Origin: SZUA-584 sp040768905
Lineage (GTDB): Bacteria; Bacillota; Clostridia; Christensenellales; SZUA-584
Direction: 5' to 3'
NCBI GenBank assembly: GCA_040768905.1
Contig: JAXGMA010000001.1
Span: 620,001 to 684,000, forward strand
Length of the DNA stretch: 64,000 bases
Under the pieces are notes generated by a model that saw only the letters and a program-made list of their open reading frames with translations, was not told where the DNA came from and searched no databases. Shown one piece after another: positions 8,960 to 17,182 of this stretch. The stretch's first letter is position 1. Each line of letters begins with the position of its first letter. Made by a program: the position numbers and the translations under genes.

Positions 8960-8988
8960 TTGTTTTTTATGAGCCTATGCCTTAGAAT
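8960..8988 (+). promoter_or_regulatory. Putative promoter of icd
   Basis: TTGTTT (8960-8965), 17-nt spacer, TAGAAT (8983-8988), about 70 bp before the icd start in the gap after gpmI. Confidence 0.55.
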
Positions 8989-9059
8989 GTTATGCGTATG
9001 CAGCTGGCCGTTACGGCTATCAATGGCAAATATTTTTGGAAGATAAATGAGGAGTTTTT

Positions 9060-10283
9060 ATGGCGAAGATTAATATGCCGGTTCCGCTCGTTGAGATCGA
9101 CGGTGACGAGATGACCCGTATTATTTGGAAGATGATAAAAGATCACCTGCTCGAACCGTATCTTGAGCTCAACACAGAGTACTACGATCTTGGTTTAACA
9201 GAACGCAACGCCACCGATGATCAAGTGACACTAGATGCTGCGCATGCAATCAAAAAATACGGTGTCGGTGTCAAATGCGCCACCATCACACCCAATGCGC
9301 AAAGGGTCGAGGAGTACGACTTAAAAGCGATGTGGAAAAGCCCGAACGGGACCATCAGAGAGATGCTCGATGGTACGGTTTTTCGCAAGCCGATTTTGGT
9401 CAACGGAATATCTGCGTCGGTCAAAACATGGAAGGCGCCCATCACCATAGCAAGGCATGCATTCGGAGATATCTACAATGCACAGGAGTGTGTGGTGGAC
9501 GGGGAAGGCAAAGCTGAACTTGTGATAACGCGAAAGGACGGCACAGCGGAAAAACGACTCATTGCGCAGTTTGATGCCAAAGGCGGCGTCGCCCAAGGCA
9601 TGTTCAATACAGTCAAGTCTATTGAAAGCTTTGCGAAAAGCTGCTTTAACTATGCGCTTGATACAAAGCAGGATCTTTGGTTCGCAACCAAAGACACCAT
9701 TTCCAAACAGTACCACCACAGATTCAAGGATATCTTTGAACAGATATTTGACGAAAGTTACAAAGAAAAATTCAAGAAGGCAAAAATCGAGTTCTTTTAT
9801 ACGTTAATCGATGACGCTGTCGCGCGTGTGATACGTAGCAGCGGCGGGTTTATATGGGCATGCATGAATTATGACGGAGATGTCATGTCGGATATGGTCG
9901 CAACGGCGTACGGCAGCCTCGCGATGATGACATCTGTACTCGTGTCCCCGGATGGATACTATGAATACGAAGCCGCGCACGGTACTGTGACACGCCATTA
10001 TTACCGTCACCTTGAAGGAGAGGAAACCTCGACCAACTGTATGGCTACATTGTTTGCATGGACAGGCGCGCTTTATAAGCGCGGCGAAATGGATGAGAAT
10101 AAAGAACTCATGGCATTTGCAAACAAACTGGAGGCAGCAGCTATCAGGACAATTGAACAAGGCGTGATGACCGGGGACCTTTATGTTTTGAGCGATATCG
10201 TCAACAAACAAAAGGTAAACACTGAGGAATTCATCAAGCAAGTGAAGCACACGTATGAAAAAATGACGGGGGAGACTGCATGA
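9060..10283 (+). CDS. icd: NADP-dependent isocitrate dehydrogenase, eukaryote-type
   Basis: Oxidatively decarboxylates isocitrate to 2-oxoglutarate with NADP+. The 407 residues belong to the dimeric subfamily of mitochondrial/cytosolic eukaryotic enzymes: VEIDGDEMTRIIWK at the start, GVKCATITPN, MWKSPNGTIRE with the substrate serine, RHAFGDIYNA, the metal-binding LIDDAVA and NYDGDVMSD, and AAHGTVTRHY, whose Arg-His pair contacts the 2'-phosphate of NADP in this subfamily. GAGGAG lies just before the ATG. It overlaps the SEC-C gene by 4 bp. It would supply 2-oxoglutarate for glutamate synthesis and NADPH. Confidence 0.96.
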   Translation: MAKINMPVPLVEIDGDEMTRIIWKMIKDHLLEPYLELNTEYYDLGLTERNATDDQVTLDAAHAIKKYGVGVKCATITPNAQRVEEYDLKAMWKSPNGTIREMLDGTVFRKPILVNGISASVKTWKAPITIARHAFGDIYNAQECVVDGEGKAELVITRKDGTAEKRLIAQFDAKGGVAQGMFNTVKSIESFAKSCFNYALDTKQDLWFATKDTISKQYHHRFKDIFEQIFDESYKEKFKKAKIEFFYTLIDDAVARVIRSSGGFIWACMNYDGDVMSDMVATAYGSLAMMTSVLVSPDGYYEYEAAHGTVTRHYYRHLEGEETSTNCMATLFAWTGALYKRGEMDENKELMAFANKLEAAAIRTIEQGVMTGDLYVLSDIVNKQKVNTEEFIKQVKHTYEKMTGETA

Positions 10284-10780
10284 GCTTATACAGCCAGTGG
10301 AAGGGCATGGCAGAAACGGAGAGGACTCCGCAGGAAAACAAGGCGTTTTGGGACGAGTATTTTGGCATAGAGACGGAAGCCTATAAAAAAATACTGGAGC
10401 ACAAGCAGGATTTTTACGAAGGCAAGCTTTCGGCTCTTGCGGAAGAGCTTGGCATGTCAGAAGTGGTTTTTGCCGGATTTATGGATGGTATCAACTCAAG
10501 CCTCATCAAGGAATACGACATTGAAAAACTCAAAGAAAGCACAACGATATCTCTTGCTGTTGACTTTGAAAAGCTGTATTACAATATGCTGGAGGCCAAA
10601 GCGCGCTGGCTTTATACGCTGCCCGGCTGGGACGGAATACTCTCAATAAAGCAGCGCCGGGAGATAAGAAACAGGTGGCAGCAGGACAAACAGGCGGTTT
10701 CAAACAAGACTGGGCGCAATGCGCCGTGTTCCTGCGGAAGCGGAAAGAAGTACAAAAAATGCTGCGGTGCCGCAAAATAG
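10280..10780 (+). CDS. SEC-C metal-binding motif protein
   Basis: A 166-aa cytosolic protein of unknown function. The first ~135 residues are mainly helical, with acidic and lysine-rich stretches and no recognised catalytic motif; the last 20 carry a SEC-C zinc-binding motif (NAPCSCGSGKKYKKCC), as found at the end of SecA and in many small adaptor proteins. It overlaps icd by 4 bp (ATGA), so the two are translationally coupled. That coupling may be chance; I infer no role in the TCA pathway. Confidence 0.85.
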   Translation: MSLYSQWKGMAETERTPQENKAFWDEYFGIETEAYKKILEHKQDFYEGKLSALAEELGMSEVVFAGFMDGINSSLIKEYDIEKLKESTTISLAVDFEKLYYNMLEAKARWLYTLPGWDGILSIKQRREIRNRWQQDKQAVSNKTGRNAPCSCGSGKKYKKCCGAAK

Positions 10781-10888
10781 GCCTCTTATAAAACGACAAT
10801 GCAATAAAGCTTAAAAACGCGGATGATTTTGTGCATCATGGGGATTGGATACTTTAGGTACTGCGATTGTCAATGCCCAATATGTATA

Positions 10889-10917
10889 TTGACTATTACA
10901 TGTGCAGGTGTTAGAAT
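10889..10917 (+). promoter_or_regulatory. Promoter of the tRNA cluster
   Basis: TTGACT (10889-10894), 17-nt spacer, TAGAAT (10912-10917), about 44 bp before tRNA-Leu. Confidence 0.75.
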
Positions 10918-10923
10918 ACCAAA

Positions 10924-10953
10924 GTGCCAAAAAAACGGTGTTGCTTTTGGCAC
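10924..10953 (+). other. Leader stem-loop before tRNA-Leu
   Basis: GTGCCAAAA (10924-10932) and TTTTGGCAC (10945-10953) form a perfect 9-bp stem around a 12-nt loop, lying between the promoter and the first tRNA. It could be a processing signal for the 5' leader; no T-tract follows. Confidence 0.5.
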
Positions 10954-10960
10954 GAATCAG

Positions 10961-11045
10961 GCGGGCGTGGCGGAATTGGCAGACGCGCCAGACTTAGGAT
11001 CTGGTGCCGCACGGCGTGGGAGTTCAAGTCTCTTCGCCCGCACCA
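10961..11045 (+). tRNA. tRNA-Leu (anticodon TAG)
   Basis: 85 nt including encoded CCA. Acceptor GCGGGCG pairs with CGCCCGC; anticodon stem CCAGA/TCTGG holds the loop CTTAGGA (anticodon TAG, reads CUA). The long variable arm is typical of class II tRNA-Leu. Confidence 0.95.
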
Positions 11046-11056
11046 AAAAAATATGA

Positions 11057-11131
11057 GCGGGAGTGACTCAGTGGTAGAGTGCGACCTTGCCAAGGTCGAA
11101 GTCGCGGGTTCGAATCCCGTCTTCCGCTCCA
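11057..11131 (+). tRNA. tRNA-Gly (anticodon GCC)
   Basis: 75 nt with encoded CCA; acceptor GCGGGAG/CTTCCGC; the anticodon arm gives GCC within CTTGCCAAG. Starts 11 bp after tRNA-Leu in the same transcript. Confidence 0.95.
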
Positions 11132-11138
11132 TTCTTTT

Positions 11139-11212
11139 GCGGGTGTAGCTCAACGGTAGAGCCCCAGCCTTCCAAGCTGGTCGCGTGGGTTCGATTCCCA
11201 TCACCCGCTCCA
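11139..11212 (+). tRNA. tRNA-Gly (anticodon TCC)
   Basis: 74 nt with encoded CCA; acceptor GCGGGTG/CACCCGC; anticodon stem CCAGC/GCTGG around CTTCCAA (anticodon TCC, reads GGA and GGG). Follows tRNA-Gly(GCC) by 7 bp. Confidence 0.95.
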
Positions 11213-11274
11213 ATATTAACCGTTGCCGAAGTTGCACTCAAGTGAAAAATGTCTTAAAAACATGGCAAAAACAA

Positions 11275-11350
11275 GGACGATTAGCTCAGCCGGTAGAGCA
11301 CCTGACTCTTAATCAGGGTGTCCAGGGTTCGAGCCCCTGATCGTCCACCA
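11275..11350 (+). tRNA. tRNA-Lys (anticodon CTT)
   Basis: 76 nt with encoded CCA; acceptor GGACGAT/ATCGTCC; anticodon stem CCTGA/TCAGG around CTCTTAA (anticodon CTT, reads AAG). Separated from the previous tRNA by 62 bp without a clear promoter, so probably co-transcribed. Confidence 0.95.
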
Positions 11351-11357
11351 AGAGAAA

Positions 11358-11405
11358 AGCCCTTTAAATAGCGGAAAAACCGTTGTTTGAGGGGTTTTTG
11401 TTTTG
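11358..11405 (+). terminator. Rho-independent terminator of the tRNA cluster
   Basis: A 17-bp stem with several G-U pairs (11358-11374 with 11380-11396) closes an AAAAA loop and runs into a T-rich tract. Starts 8 bp after tRNA-Lys. Confidence 0.8.
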
Positions 11406-11598
11406 CATAAAACTGCCTCTTTGGTCTCGTATCGCCACAATACCGCAAAACAAAGACAGCCGGCGTGGTCATTGACCTGCCGAATTGTTGAAAAATGCTT
11501 GCGCACATCATCTCACTCTTTGGACACAGCAGCCATCGCGAGCAAGCACGAAAAGACGCTCATACTATTAAACGAAAGCAAATAAGATAAAACAAGAC

Positions 11599-11627
11599 TT
11601 GCACCGTGCATTTTAATGATTTATAAT
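11599..11627 (+). promoter_or_regulatory. Promoter of the tungsten/molybdenum cofactor operon
   Basis: TTGCAC (11599-11604), 17-nt spacer, perfect TATAAT (11622-11627); transcription would begin near 11634, just before the riboswitch-like leader. Confidence 0.75.
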
Positions 11628-11644
11628 AACAAAACAAATGCATA

Positions 11645-11750
11645 AGACAGAAAAACTCAAAATCTGTCTAGCTCCGAGGAAATGCCCTAAGGCGGCCATG
11701 CTATGGGCCTTTCCCGCTGGGTACAGCCGGAAACAGCTGTGCCTCCCGCA
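11645..11750 (+). promoter_or_regulatory. Moco/Tuco-type riboswitch (MOCO RNA motif)
   Basis: The leader before tupA has the layout and conserved words of the molybdenum/tungsten cofactor RNA motif: CTCCGAGG, GCCCTAAGGCGGCC, then GGGCCTTTCCCGCTGG and CAGCCGGAAA, then GCCTCCC. Pairings visible: GAGG (11676-11679) with CCTC (11742-11745) as a closing stem, GGCC (11694-11697) with GGCC (11706-11709), and GCTG/CAGC around the tetraloop GGTA (11720-11723). A 5' hairpin AGACAGA/TCTGTCT (11645-11669) precedes the core. No terminator follows, and the RBS of tupA begins within about 15 nt, so control of translation is more likely than attenuation. The genes downstream (tungstate uptake, moeA, moaC, moaA) are those this RNA class is known to control. 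A covariance-model search would settle it. Confidence 0.82.
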
Positions 11751-11767
11751 ATTTGGAAAGGAGAACC

Positions 11768-12604
11768 ATGAAGAAACTTTTATTATTGCTGCTTGTACTG
11801 TCGCTGATTATAAGCGCCGCTGCATGCGCCCAACCCACTGAGGGACAGACCCCTGCTCCCGAAAATCCCGTTATCAGGCTTTCCACGACCACGTCCGTCA
11901 ATGACTCCGGCCTCTTGCCTTACCTGCAGCCGCACTTTGAAAAAGCGACTGGATACACGCTGGAAATAACATCCGCAGGAACAGGCGCGGCTATCGAAAA
12001 AGGCAGAACAGGCGATGCAGACTGCCTGCTTGTTCATGCGAAGGCATCTGAAGAAGAGTTTATCGCCGAAGGGTTCAGTGAAGAACGTATCCCTTTTATG
12101 TACAATTTTTTTGTGATCATAGGACCTGCTGACGACCCCGCCGGAGTCAAAGGCGCCGCGTCAGCTTCTGAGGCATTCAAATTGATTGCCGATACCAGTA
12201 GTCAATTTATATCCCGCGGAGACGACTCTGGTACACACAAGGCTGAACTGAAAATCTGGGACGCAGCAGGAATAGATCCTGATGGCCAGGATTGGTATAT
12301 TGCTGCCGGCCAGGGCATGGGGCTGTCCATCAATATGGCGAGTGAAAAACAGGCCTATATACTGACAGACAAGGCCACATATCTTGCGCACGAACTTAAA
12401 GATTCGCTTGACCTCCTCATGGAAGAATCTGATGAACTCAAAAATACGTATTCCATGCTTGCTGTTTCGCCTGATAAATGGCCTGATGCGAATCTTGCCG
12501 GTTCCAAAGCTTTTATTGAATGGATGACTTCCGATCAAGCTTCTGCGCTTATTGCCGAGTTTGGGAAAGAAGAATATGGGCAAGCTTTGTTCTATGTGTC
12601 TTAA
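11768..12604 (+). CDS. tupA: Tungstate ABC transporter, substrate-binding lipoprotein
   Basis: Captures tungstate outside the cell for TupBC. The 278 residues start with a lipoprotein signal (hydrophobic LLLLLLVLSLIISAAAC, lipobox Cys at about residue 20). The mature part begins with RLSTTTSVNDSGLL, the oxyanion-binding TTTS...D block of TupA-type proteins, and contains RGDDSGTHKAEL, which in this family also contacts the anion. GGAG sits 7 nt before the ATG, directly after the riboswitch. tupA is separated from tupB by a 36-bp perfect palindrome. TupA proteins prefer tungstate over molybdate; specificity here is inferred from family only. Confidence 0.92.
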   Translation: MKKLLLLLLVLSLIISAAACAQPTEGQTPAPENPVIRLSTTTSVNDSGLLPYLQPHFEKATGYTLEITSAGTGAAIEKGRTGDADCLLVHAKASEEEFIAEGFSEERIPFMYNFFVIIGPADDPAGVKGAASASEAFKLIADTSSQFISRGDDSGTHKAELKIWDAAGIDPDGQDWYIAAGQGMGLSINMASEKQAYILTDKATYLAHELKDSLDLLMEESDELKNTYSMLAVSPDKWPDANLAGSKAFIEWMTSDQASALIAEFGKEEYGQALFYVS

Positions 12605-12623
12605 TGTACTATTGACGCGTAAA

Positions 12624-12659
12624 GCAGAAGAGGCGGGCAGTACTGCCCGCCTCTTCTGC
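12624..12659 (+). other. 36-bp perfect palindrome between tupA and tupB
   Basis: The 18 bases 12624-12641 are followed at once by their reverse complement (12642-12659), centred on CAGTACTG. As RNA it folds into an approximately 16-bp GC-rich stem. No T-tract follows. It could be a 3' stabiliser or partial barrier that raises tupA expression over tupBC, as seen at the binding-protein gene of many ABC operons. Confidence 0.85.
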
Positions 12660-12692
12660 AAGAAATATGAATTTAATTATTAATGTATATAT

Positions 12693-13394
12693 ATGATTGA
12701 AAACTTTATTGAGGCGGTTAAACTCATATTCGGCGAAAACCCTGAGCTTCGGCAGATCATCGGCGTGACTTTGCAGATGTCTTTTTTCAGCACTTTTGTT
12801 TCTTCTTTGATTGGGATACCTTGCGGGCTTATGCTTGGCAGCAGCAAATTTAGAGGAAAGGGAATACTGTTAAGAATCACGGGTACGTTCATGGGGCTTC
12901 CTCCTGTGGTTGCAGGGCTTATCGTTTTTATGTTCCTTTCAAGAAGCGGGCCATTAGGCTCATTGAGACTGCTGTATACAGTAACTGCTATGGTCATAGC
13001 GCAGGTTTTACTGATCACGCCTATCATTGCAGGCCTTTCTGCTGCTGTGGTCTCAACGCCTGCACCCCGGATCAGAGAAACAACAGCCGGGCTGGGCTTT
13101 TCTCCGTTTAAGCAGAAACTTTATATGCTTTATGAATGCAAAGGCGCGCTCCTTTCAGTGGCTCTATCCGGGTTTGGCAGGGCGATAGCCGAGGTCGGTG
13201 CGGTCCAGATTGTTGGTGGCAACATACAGTACAAAACAAGAGTTATGACCACAGCCATCATGCTGGAAACGAACATGGGCAATTTCAGCTTTGCTGTTGC
13301 TCTTGGAATCGTATTGCTGGTTATTGCGTTTTTTGTTAACATAATAGCGAGAAAACTTGAGGAAGGCTTTCAATCAAAACGGGTTAAGTCATGA
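12693..13394 (+). CDS. tupB: Tungstate ABC transporter, permease
   Basis: Inner-membrane permease forming the tungstate channel with TupC. 233 aa with about five hydrophobic segments and the EAA-type loop GFGRAIAEVGAVQIVGGN that docks on the ATPase. The frame opens at the ATG at 12693 without a recognisable SD, so translation may be weak. It overlaps tupC by 4 bp (ATGA). Confidence 0.9.
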   Translation: MIENFIEAVKLIFGENPELRQIIGVTLQMSFFSTFVSSLIGIPCGLMLGSSKFRGKGILLRITGTFMGLPPVVAGLIVFMFLSRSGPLGSLRLLYTVTAMVIAQVLLITPIIAGLSAAVVSTPAPRIRETTAGLGFSPFKQKLYMLYECKGALLSVALSGFGRAIAEVGAVQIVGGNIQYKTRVMTTAIMLETNMGNFSFAVALGIVLLVIAFFVNIIARKLEEGFQSKRVKS

Positions 13395-14062
13395 TCGAAA
13401 TAAAAAATATTACAAAAGAATATAACGGAAAAAAGGTTCTTGATATTGCTTCGCTTGGGTTCCGTGCCGATAAAATTTATGCGCTTATGGGAGCAAACGG
13501 ATCGGGGAAGAGTACACTCATACGTATTATGGCCGGGACATTGCTGCCTGATTCAGGTGTGGTTTCAGGTGCAAAAAAGGGAACGATCGGTTATATGCCC
13601 CAATCGGCATATTCATTTGGTTTTTCCGTCCAAAAAAATGTTGAGATGGCACTTGGCCAGGATAAAAACAAAAAACAGCGGGCCATGGAGGCTCTTTCTC
13701 TGGTGGGGATGCTCGAGCTTTCTGAAAAAAGAGGCAATACGCTTTCCGGAGGCGAATCGCAAAGGATGGCGCTGGCCAGGATGCTTGCAATTAAAAGGCG
13801 CATCCTTCTCCTGGACGAGCCGACTTCCGCTGCAGATATTGCCGGAATAGATATGATTGAAAAGGCGCTGATCTCATACAAACGAAAACATGGTTGTACA
13901 ATGGTGTTTTCTACGCACGCGCCTGCTCAAGCACTTAGATTGGCTGACTATACAGTGTTTCTGGATAAAGGACATATAGCTGAAATCGGGGAAACTGAAA
14001 ATGTATTGCATAATCCTGTGAGCGATGCTGCCAGGTTGTTTCTTCAGCACTGGAGGATATAG
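13391..14062 (+). CDS. tupC: Tungstate ABC transporter, ATP-binding protein
   Basis: ATPase subunit powering tungstate import. The 223 residues carry Walker A GANGSGKST, Q-loop YMPQ, signature LSGGESQRMALARML, Walker B ILLLDEPTSA and the H-switch STHAPAQA. It overlaps tupB by 4 bp and its stop is directly followed by the moeA start, so transport and cofactor genes form one operon. Confidence 0.93.
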   Translation: MIEIKNITKEYNGKKVLDIASLGFRADKIYALMGANGSGKSTLIRIMAGTLLPDSGVVSGAKKGTIGYMPQSAYSFGFSVQKNVEMALGQDKNKKQRAMEALSLVGMLELSEKRGNTLSGGESQRMALARMLAIKRRILLLDEPTSAADIAGIDMIEKALISYKRKHGCTMVFSTHAPAQALRLADYTVFLDKGHIAEIGETENVLHNPVSDAARLFLQHWRI

Positions 14063-15265
14063 ATGCTGCATGTAAAGTCATTGGATGAGAGCAATAAGAT
14101 TCTACAGGCGCGTTTTTCCGGCTTGGCTGCTAATGCTGAAGCGGTGCCGCTTGGGCAAGCGGCCGGACGGATATTGTTTGCGGATGTTTTGTCTGATGAA
14201 CATGTTCCGGGCTTTGACCGCTCTTCTGTGGATGGATATGCCGTTATGGCTTCGGATACATTCGGATGTTCAGAATCTCTGCCTGCTCTTTTGAAAAACA
14301 TCGGTGCGGTTGAAATGGGCGAGATTCCGGCATTCACAATCACAAAAGGCTGTTGCTGCTATGTTCCGACAGGCGGCGCGATGCCGCGCGGTGCGGACGC
14401 GATGGTGATGATAGAGTATGCGGAAACCCTGCCTGACGGCAGCATAGCTGTTGAAAAACCGTCAGCACCGGGCGCAGGCATTATTTTCAAGGGTGACGAC
14501 ATCAAGCCCGGAGACATTATTCTGAAGACAGGAAAAAGACTGTTGCCTAAGGATATTGGGGCATTGGCAGCTATGGGCGAAACAGCACTCAGTGTGTATA
14601 AAAAACCGCGCATCGCTGTGTTGTCAACAGGAGATGAATTGGTCTTGCCGGACCAGGCGCCCAGTATGGGGCAGATCAGGGACGTCAATCAAAGTTTGCT
14701 GCTTGCGGCGCTTGTTAAAACAGGCGCAGAACCTGTTGGTTATGGAATCATAAAAGACATGAAAGGGAAAATCAAAAACGCCGTTGCTGAGGCTGTGAAA
14801 GAATTCGACATGGTTCTGGTTTCCGGCGGAACTTCTGTCGGGATCAAAGATATGGCAGAGGAAGTCCTCGGAGAACTCGGCGAAGTCCTCTTGCATGGGA
14901 TCGCTTTAAAACCCGGCAAGCCGACCATCGCGGCAGATGTGCACGGAAAACCGGTGATATGGCTGCCGGGGCATCCTGCCGCCGCCTATTTCGTATATAT
15001 GCTATTGGTGGAGCCTTTGTTGTTTGGTATTATGGGATGCACAGAGGAGCCGCGAAAAGAGTCTTTCATTCTTATGCGCACTGTGCCCTCCAATCATGGC
15101 AGGGAAGAATGTATGCCAGTCTCCATCAGCAAAGACCATGCGGTTCCAATACCAATAAAGAGCGGGCTTATCACCACGCTATCAAGAGCGGACGGGTTTT
15201 TCATTATCAACAGGGACTCTGAAGGCATCAAACAGGGAGAACGCGTCAATGTCATTCTTTTTTAG
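14063..15265 (+). CDS. moeA: Molybdopterin molybdenumtransferase MoeA
   Basis: Inserts molybdate or tungstate into adenylylated molybdopterin. The 400 residues have the MoeA layout: N-terminal domain with DRSSVDGYAV and TGGAMPRGADAMVM, the MogA-like domain with STGDELV, GQIRDVNQ, SGGTSVG and ALKPGKPT, and WLPGHPAAAYF, then a C-terminal beta domain. The start abuts the tupC stop. A second moeA-like gene follows after 9 bp. Clostridia often keep two paralogs; one may serve tungsten and one molybdenum, which I cannot decide from sequence. Confidence 0.93.
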   Translation: MLHVKSLDESNKILQARFSGLAANAEAVPLGQAAGRILFADVLSDEHVPGFDRSSVDGYAVMASDTFGCSESLPALLKNIGAVEMGEIPAFTITKGCCCYVPTGGAMPRGADAMVMIEYAETLPDGSIAVEKPSAPGAGIIFKGDDIKPGDIILKTGKRLLPKDIGALAAMGETALSVYKKPRIAVLSTGDELVLPDQAPSMGQIRDVNQSLLLAALVKTGAEPVGYGIIKDMKGKIKNAVAEAVKEFDMVLVSGGTSVGIKDMAEEVLGELGEVLLHGIALKPGKPTIAADVHGKPVIWLPGHPAAAYFVYMLLVEPLLFGIMGCTEEPRKESFILMRTVPSNHGREECMPVSISKDHAVPIPIKSGLITTLSRADGFFIINRDSEGIKQGERVNVILF

Positions 15266-15274
15266 GAGCGTATT

Positions 15275-17182
15275 ATGCCATTTGAATACTTAACCAATGT
15301 TCCTTTAGAGCAAGCAGTCAAAGAATATGTTTCAGATTTTATAAAGCAACGTCCTTGTCTTCGCGATGAACGTATGCCTGTGGTGTCCGCTCACGGAAGA
15401 ATCACATCGCATGCTGTATACGCAAACATCTCAGCCCCTCATTATAATGCCTGCGCTATGGACGGCATTGCATTAAAAGCATCAGTTACATTTGGCGCTA
15501 CCGAGACGACCCCGGTTAGTTTAAGCAAAGGCATGTATGTGCGTGTAGATACCGGAGATCCTCTTCCCCTTAACTGTGATACTGTGGTCATGATCGAGGA
15601 TGTTGTAGAAAACGGGGATGATGTTATGCTCTATTCCGCTGCGGTGCCTTGGCAGCATGTCAGACAGATTGGTGAGGATATATGCGCCGGCGACATGATA
15701 ATTCCTTCCTTCACTTATATTACTCCGTATGCTGCTGGCGCTTTGCTTGCTGGCGGCGTTTTGAACATTGATGTAATAAAAACACCCCTAGTCGGGATCA
15801 TTCCCACCGGTGACGAAGTTGTAGAACCATCCGAGATGCCTTTGGAAGGTCATGTGATAGAGTTCAACTCCACGATTTTTTCAGGAATGCTTAGCGCGTG
15901 GGGCGCATCCGCAAAGGTTTATCCGATCGTTAAAGATAATCATGCAGACATCGTGTCTGCACTCAGAACAGCGCTTGAAGAGTGCGATGCAGTGATACTC
16001 AATGCGGGGAGTTCGGCAGGCAGTGAAGATTTCAGCAGTGCGGCCATCAGCAGTATTGGGCGGATTCTGCACCATGGCATAGCTATTAAGCCCGGCAAGC
16101 CGGCAATACTGGGATTTTCCGGGGACAAGCCAATACTTGGGGTGCCGGGTTATCCCGTTTCCGGCATTATCGTTCTTGAACAGATCATGAAGCCCATCAT
16201 CAACATCCTTACAGGCAACAGGGATCCTGAGCTGCCTGAATATGAAAAGGCTGTGGTATCAAGGAGGATGGCCTCATCCCTCAAGTACCATGAATTCGTG
16301 CGCGCGAGGCTTGGAGAAGTGGAGAACAAGCTGGTTGCAGTGCCTCTTAGCAGGGGCGCGGGCGTTATCAGCTCTTTTGTGAAAGCAGACTGCCTCATAG
16401 AAATCCCTCAGAATGCTGAGGGCATAGAAGCAGGTGAAGAGGTCAACGTCCGGCTGCTGAGGCGGCGGTCGGAACTTAAGCGGATGGTTATGGTGACAGG
16501 CAGCCATGATCCGCTGATTGATGAGATCGCAGACATTGTAAGACGCAGCACAGGTGATATCATCGGGTCTTCACATGTGGGCAGCATGGGCGGTATCATG
16601 GCGGTCAAGAGAAAGGAAGCCCACCTTGGCGGTATACACTTGCTTTCCGAAGACGATGGAACATATAACATACCCTACATGCGTCAATTTTTCTTGCCGG
16701 ATGAAGCCTTGCTGGTTCGGGGAGTCAAGAGAACTCAGGGCCTTATCGTATCAAAAGGAAACACTAAGGGCATCAATTCCATCACTGATCTGGCACGATC
16801 AGAAATCAGCTTTGTGAACAGGCAAAAAGGAAGCGGAACGCGGATACTTCTTGATTTTCTGCTTGGCCAAAAAGGCATAGATACAAAGAGTTTGTATGGG
16901 TATGAGCGGGAAGAGTTTACGCATACGGCTGTAGCGGCGCAGATAGCGGCGGGTACAGCGGATGCCGGAATGGGTATTTATTCAGCTTCTAAACTATACG
17001 ATCTGGACTTTATACCTATATGTGAGGAGGATTATGATTTTATTGTTTTGCGGTCGGCTTTTGGCTTGCCAGCTGTGCAAAAGTTCATAGAAGTGCTTAA
17101 AAGTGATGAATTCGCAAGCCGCCTTGCAAATATGGGCGGATATGTGCTCAAAATGCCGGGGGAGGTCATTGAATGGAACTAA
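15275..17182 (+). CDS. MoeA-like protein fused to a periplasmic-binding-protein-like domain
   Basis: 635 aa. Residues ~1-400 are a second MoeA module (NACAMDGIAL, DTGDPLPLNCDTVVMIED, IPTGDEVVE, NAGSSAGSEDF, AIKPGKPAILGF, GVPGYPVSG). Residues ~410-635 are a PBP-like domain with VTGSHDPLIDE, SSHVGSMGGIMAVKR, HLLSEDDGTYN and RQKGSGTRILLDFLL, like the anion/molybdate-binding domain fused to MoeA and ModE-like proteins in clostridia. Such a domain could deliver or sense the metal oxyanion inside the cell. Motif spacing differs from the first MoeA, so they are ancient paralogs, not a recent duplication. Overlaps the next gene by 10 bp. Confidence 0.9.
   Translation: MPFEYLTNVPLEQAVKEYVSDFIKQRPCLRDERMPVVSAHGRITSHAVYANISAPHYNACAMDGIALKASVTFGATETTPVSLSKGMYVRVDTGDPLPLNCDTVVMIEDVVENGDDVMLYSAAVPWQHVRQIGEDICAGDMIIPSFTYITPYAAGALLAGGVLNIDVIKTPLVGIIPTGDEVVEPSEMPLEGHVIEFNSTIFSGMLSAWGASAKVYPIVKDNHADIVSALRTALEECDAVILNAGSSAGSEDFSSAAISSIGRILHHGIAIKPGKPAILGFSGDKPILGVPGYPVSGIIVLEQIMKPIINILTGNRDPELPEYEKAVVSRRMASSLKYHEFVRARLGEVENKLVAVPLSRGAGVISSFVKADCLIEIPQNAEGIEAGEEVNVRLLRRRSELKRMVMVTGSHDPLIDEIADIVRRSTGDIIGSSHVGSMGGIMAVKRKEAHLGGIHLLSEDDGTYNIPYMRQFFLPDEALLVRGVKRTQGLIVSKGNTKGINSITDLARSEISFVNRQKGSGTRILLDFLLGQKGIDTKSLYGYEREEFTHTAVAAQIAAGTADAGMGIYSASKLYDLDFIPICEEDYDFIVLRSAFGLPAVQKFIEVLKSDEFASRLANMGGYVLKMPGEVIEWN

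Noticed and set aside
10823..11511. Several short ORFs over the tRNA cluster
   Set aside because: They read through tRNA genes on either strand and show the well-known spurious peptides that tRNAs generate.
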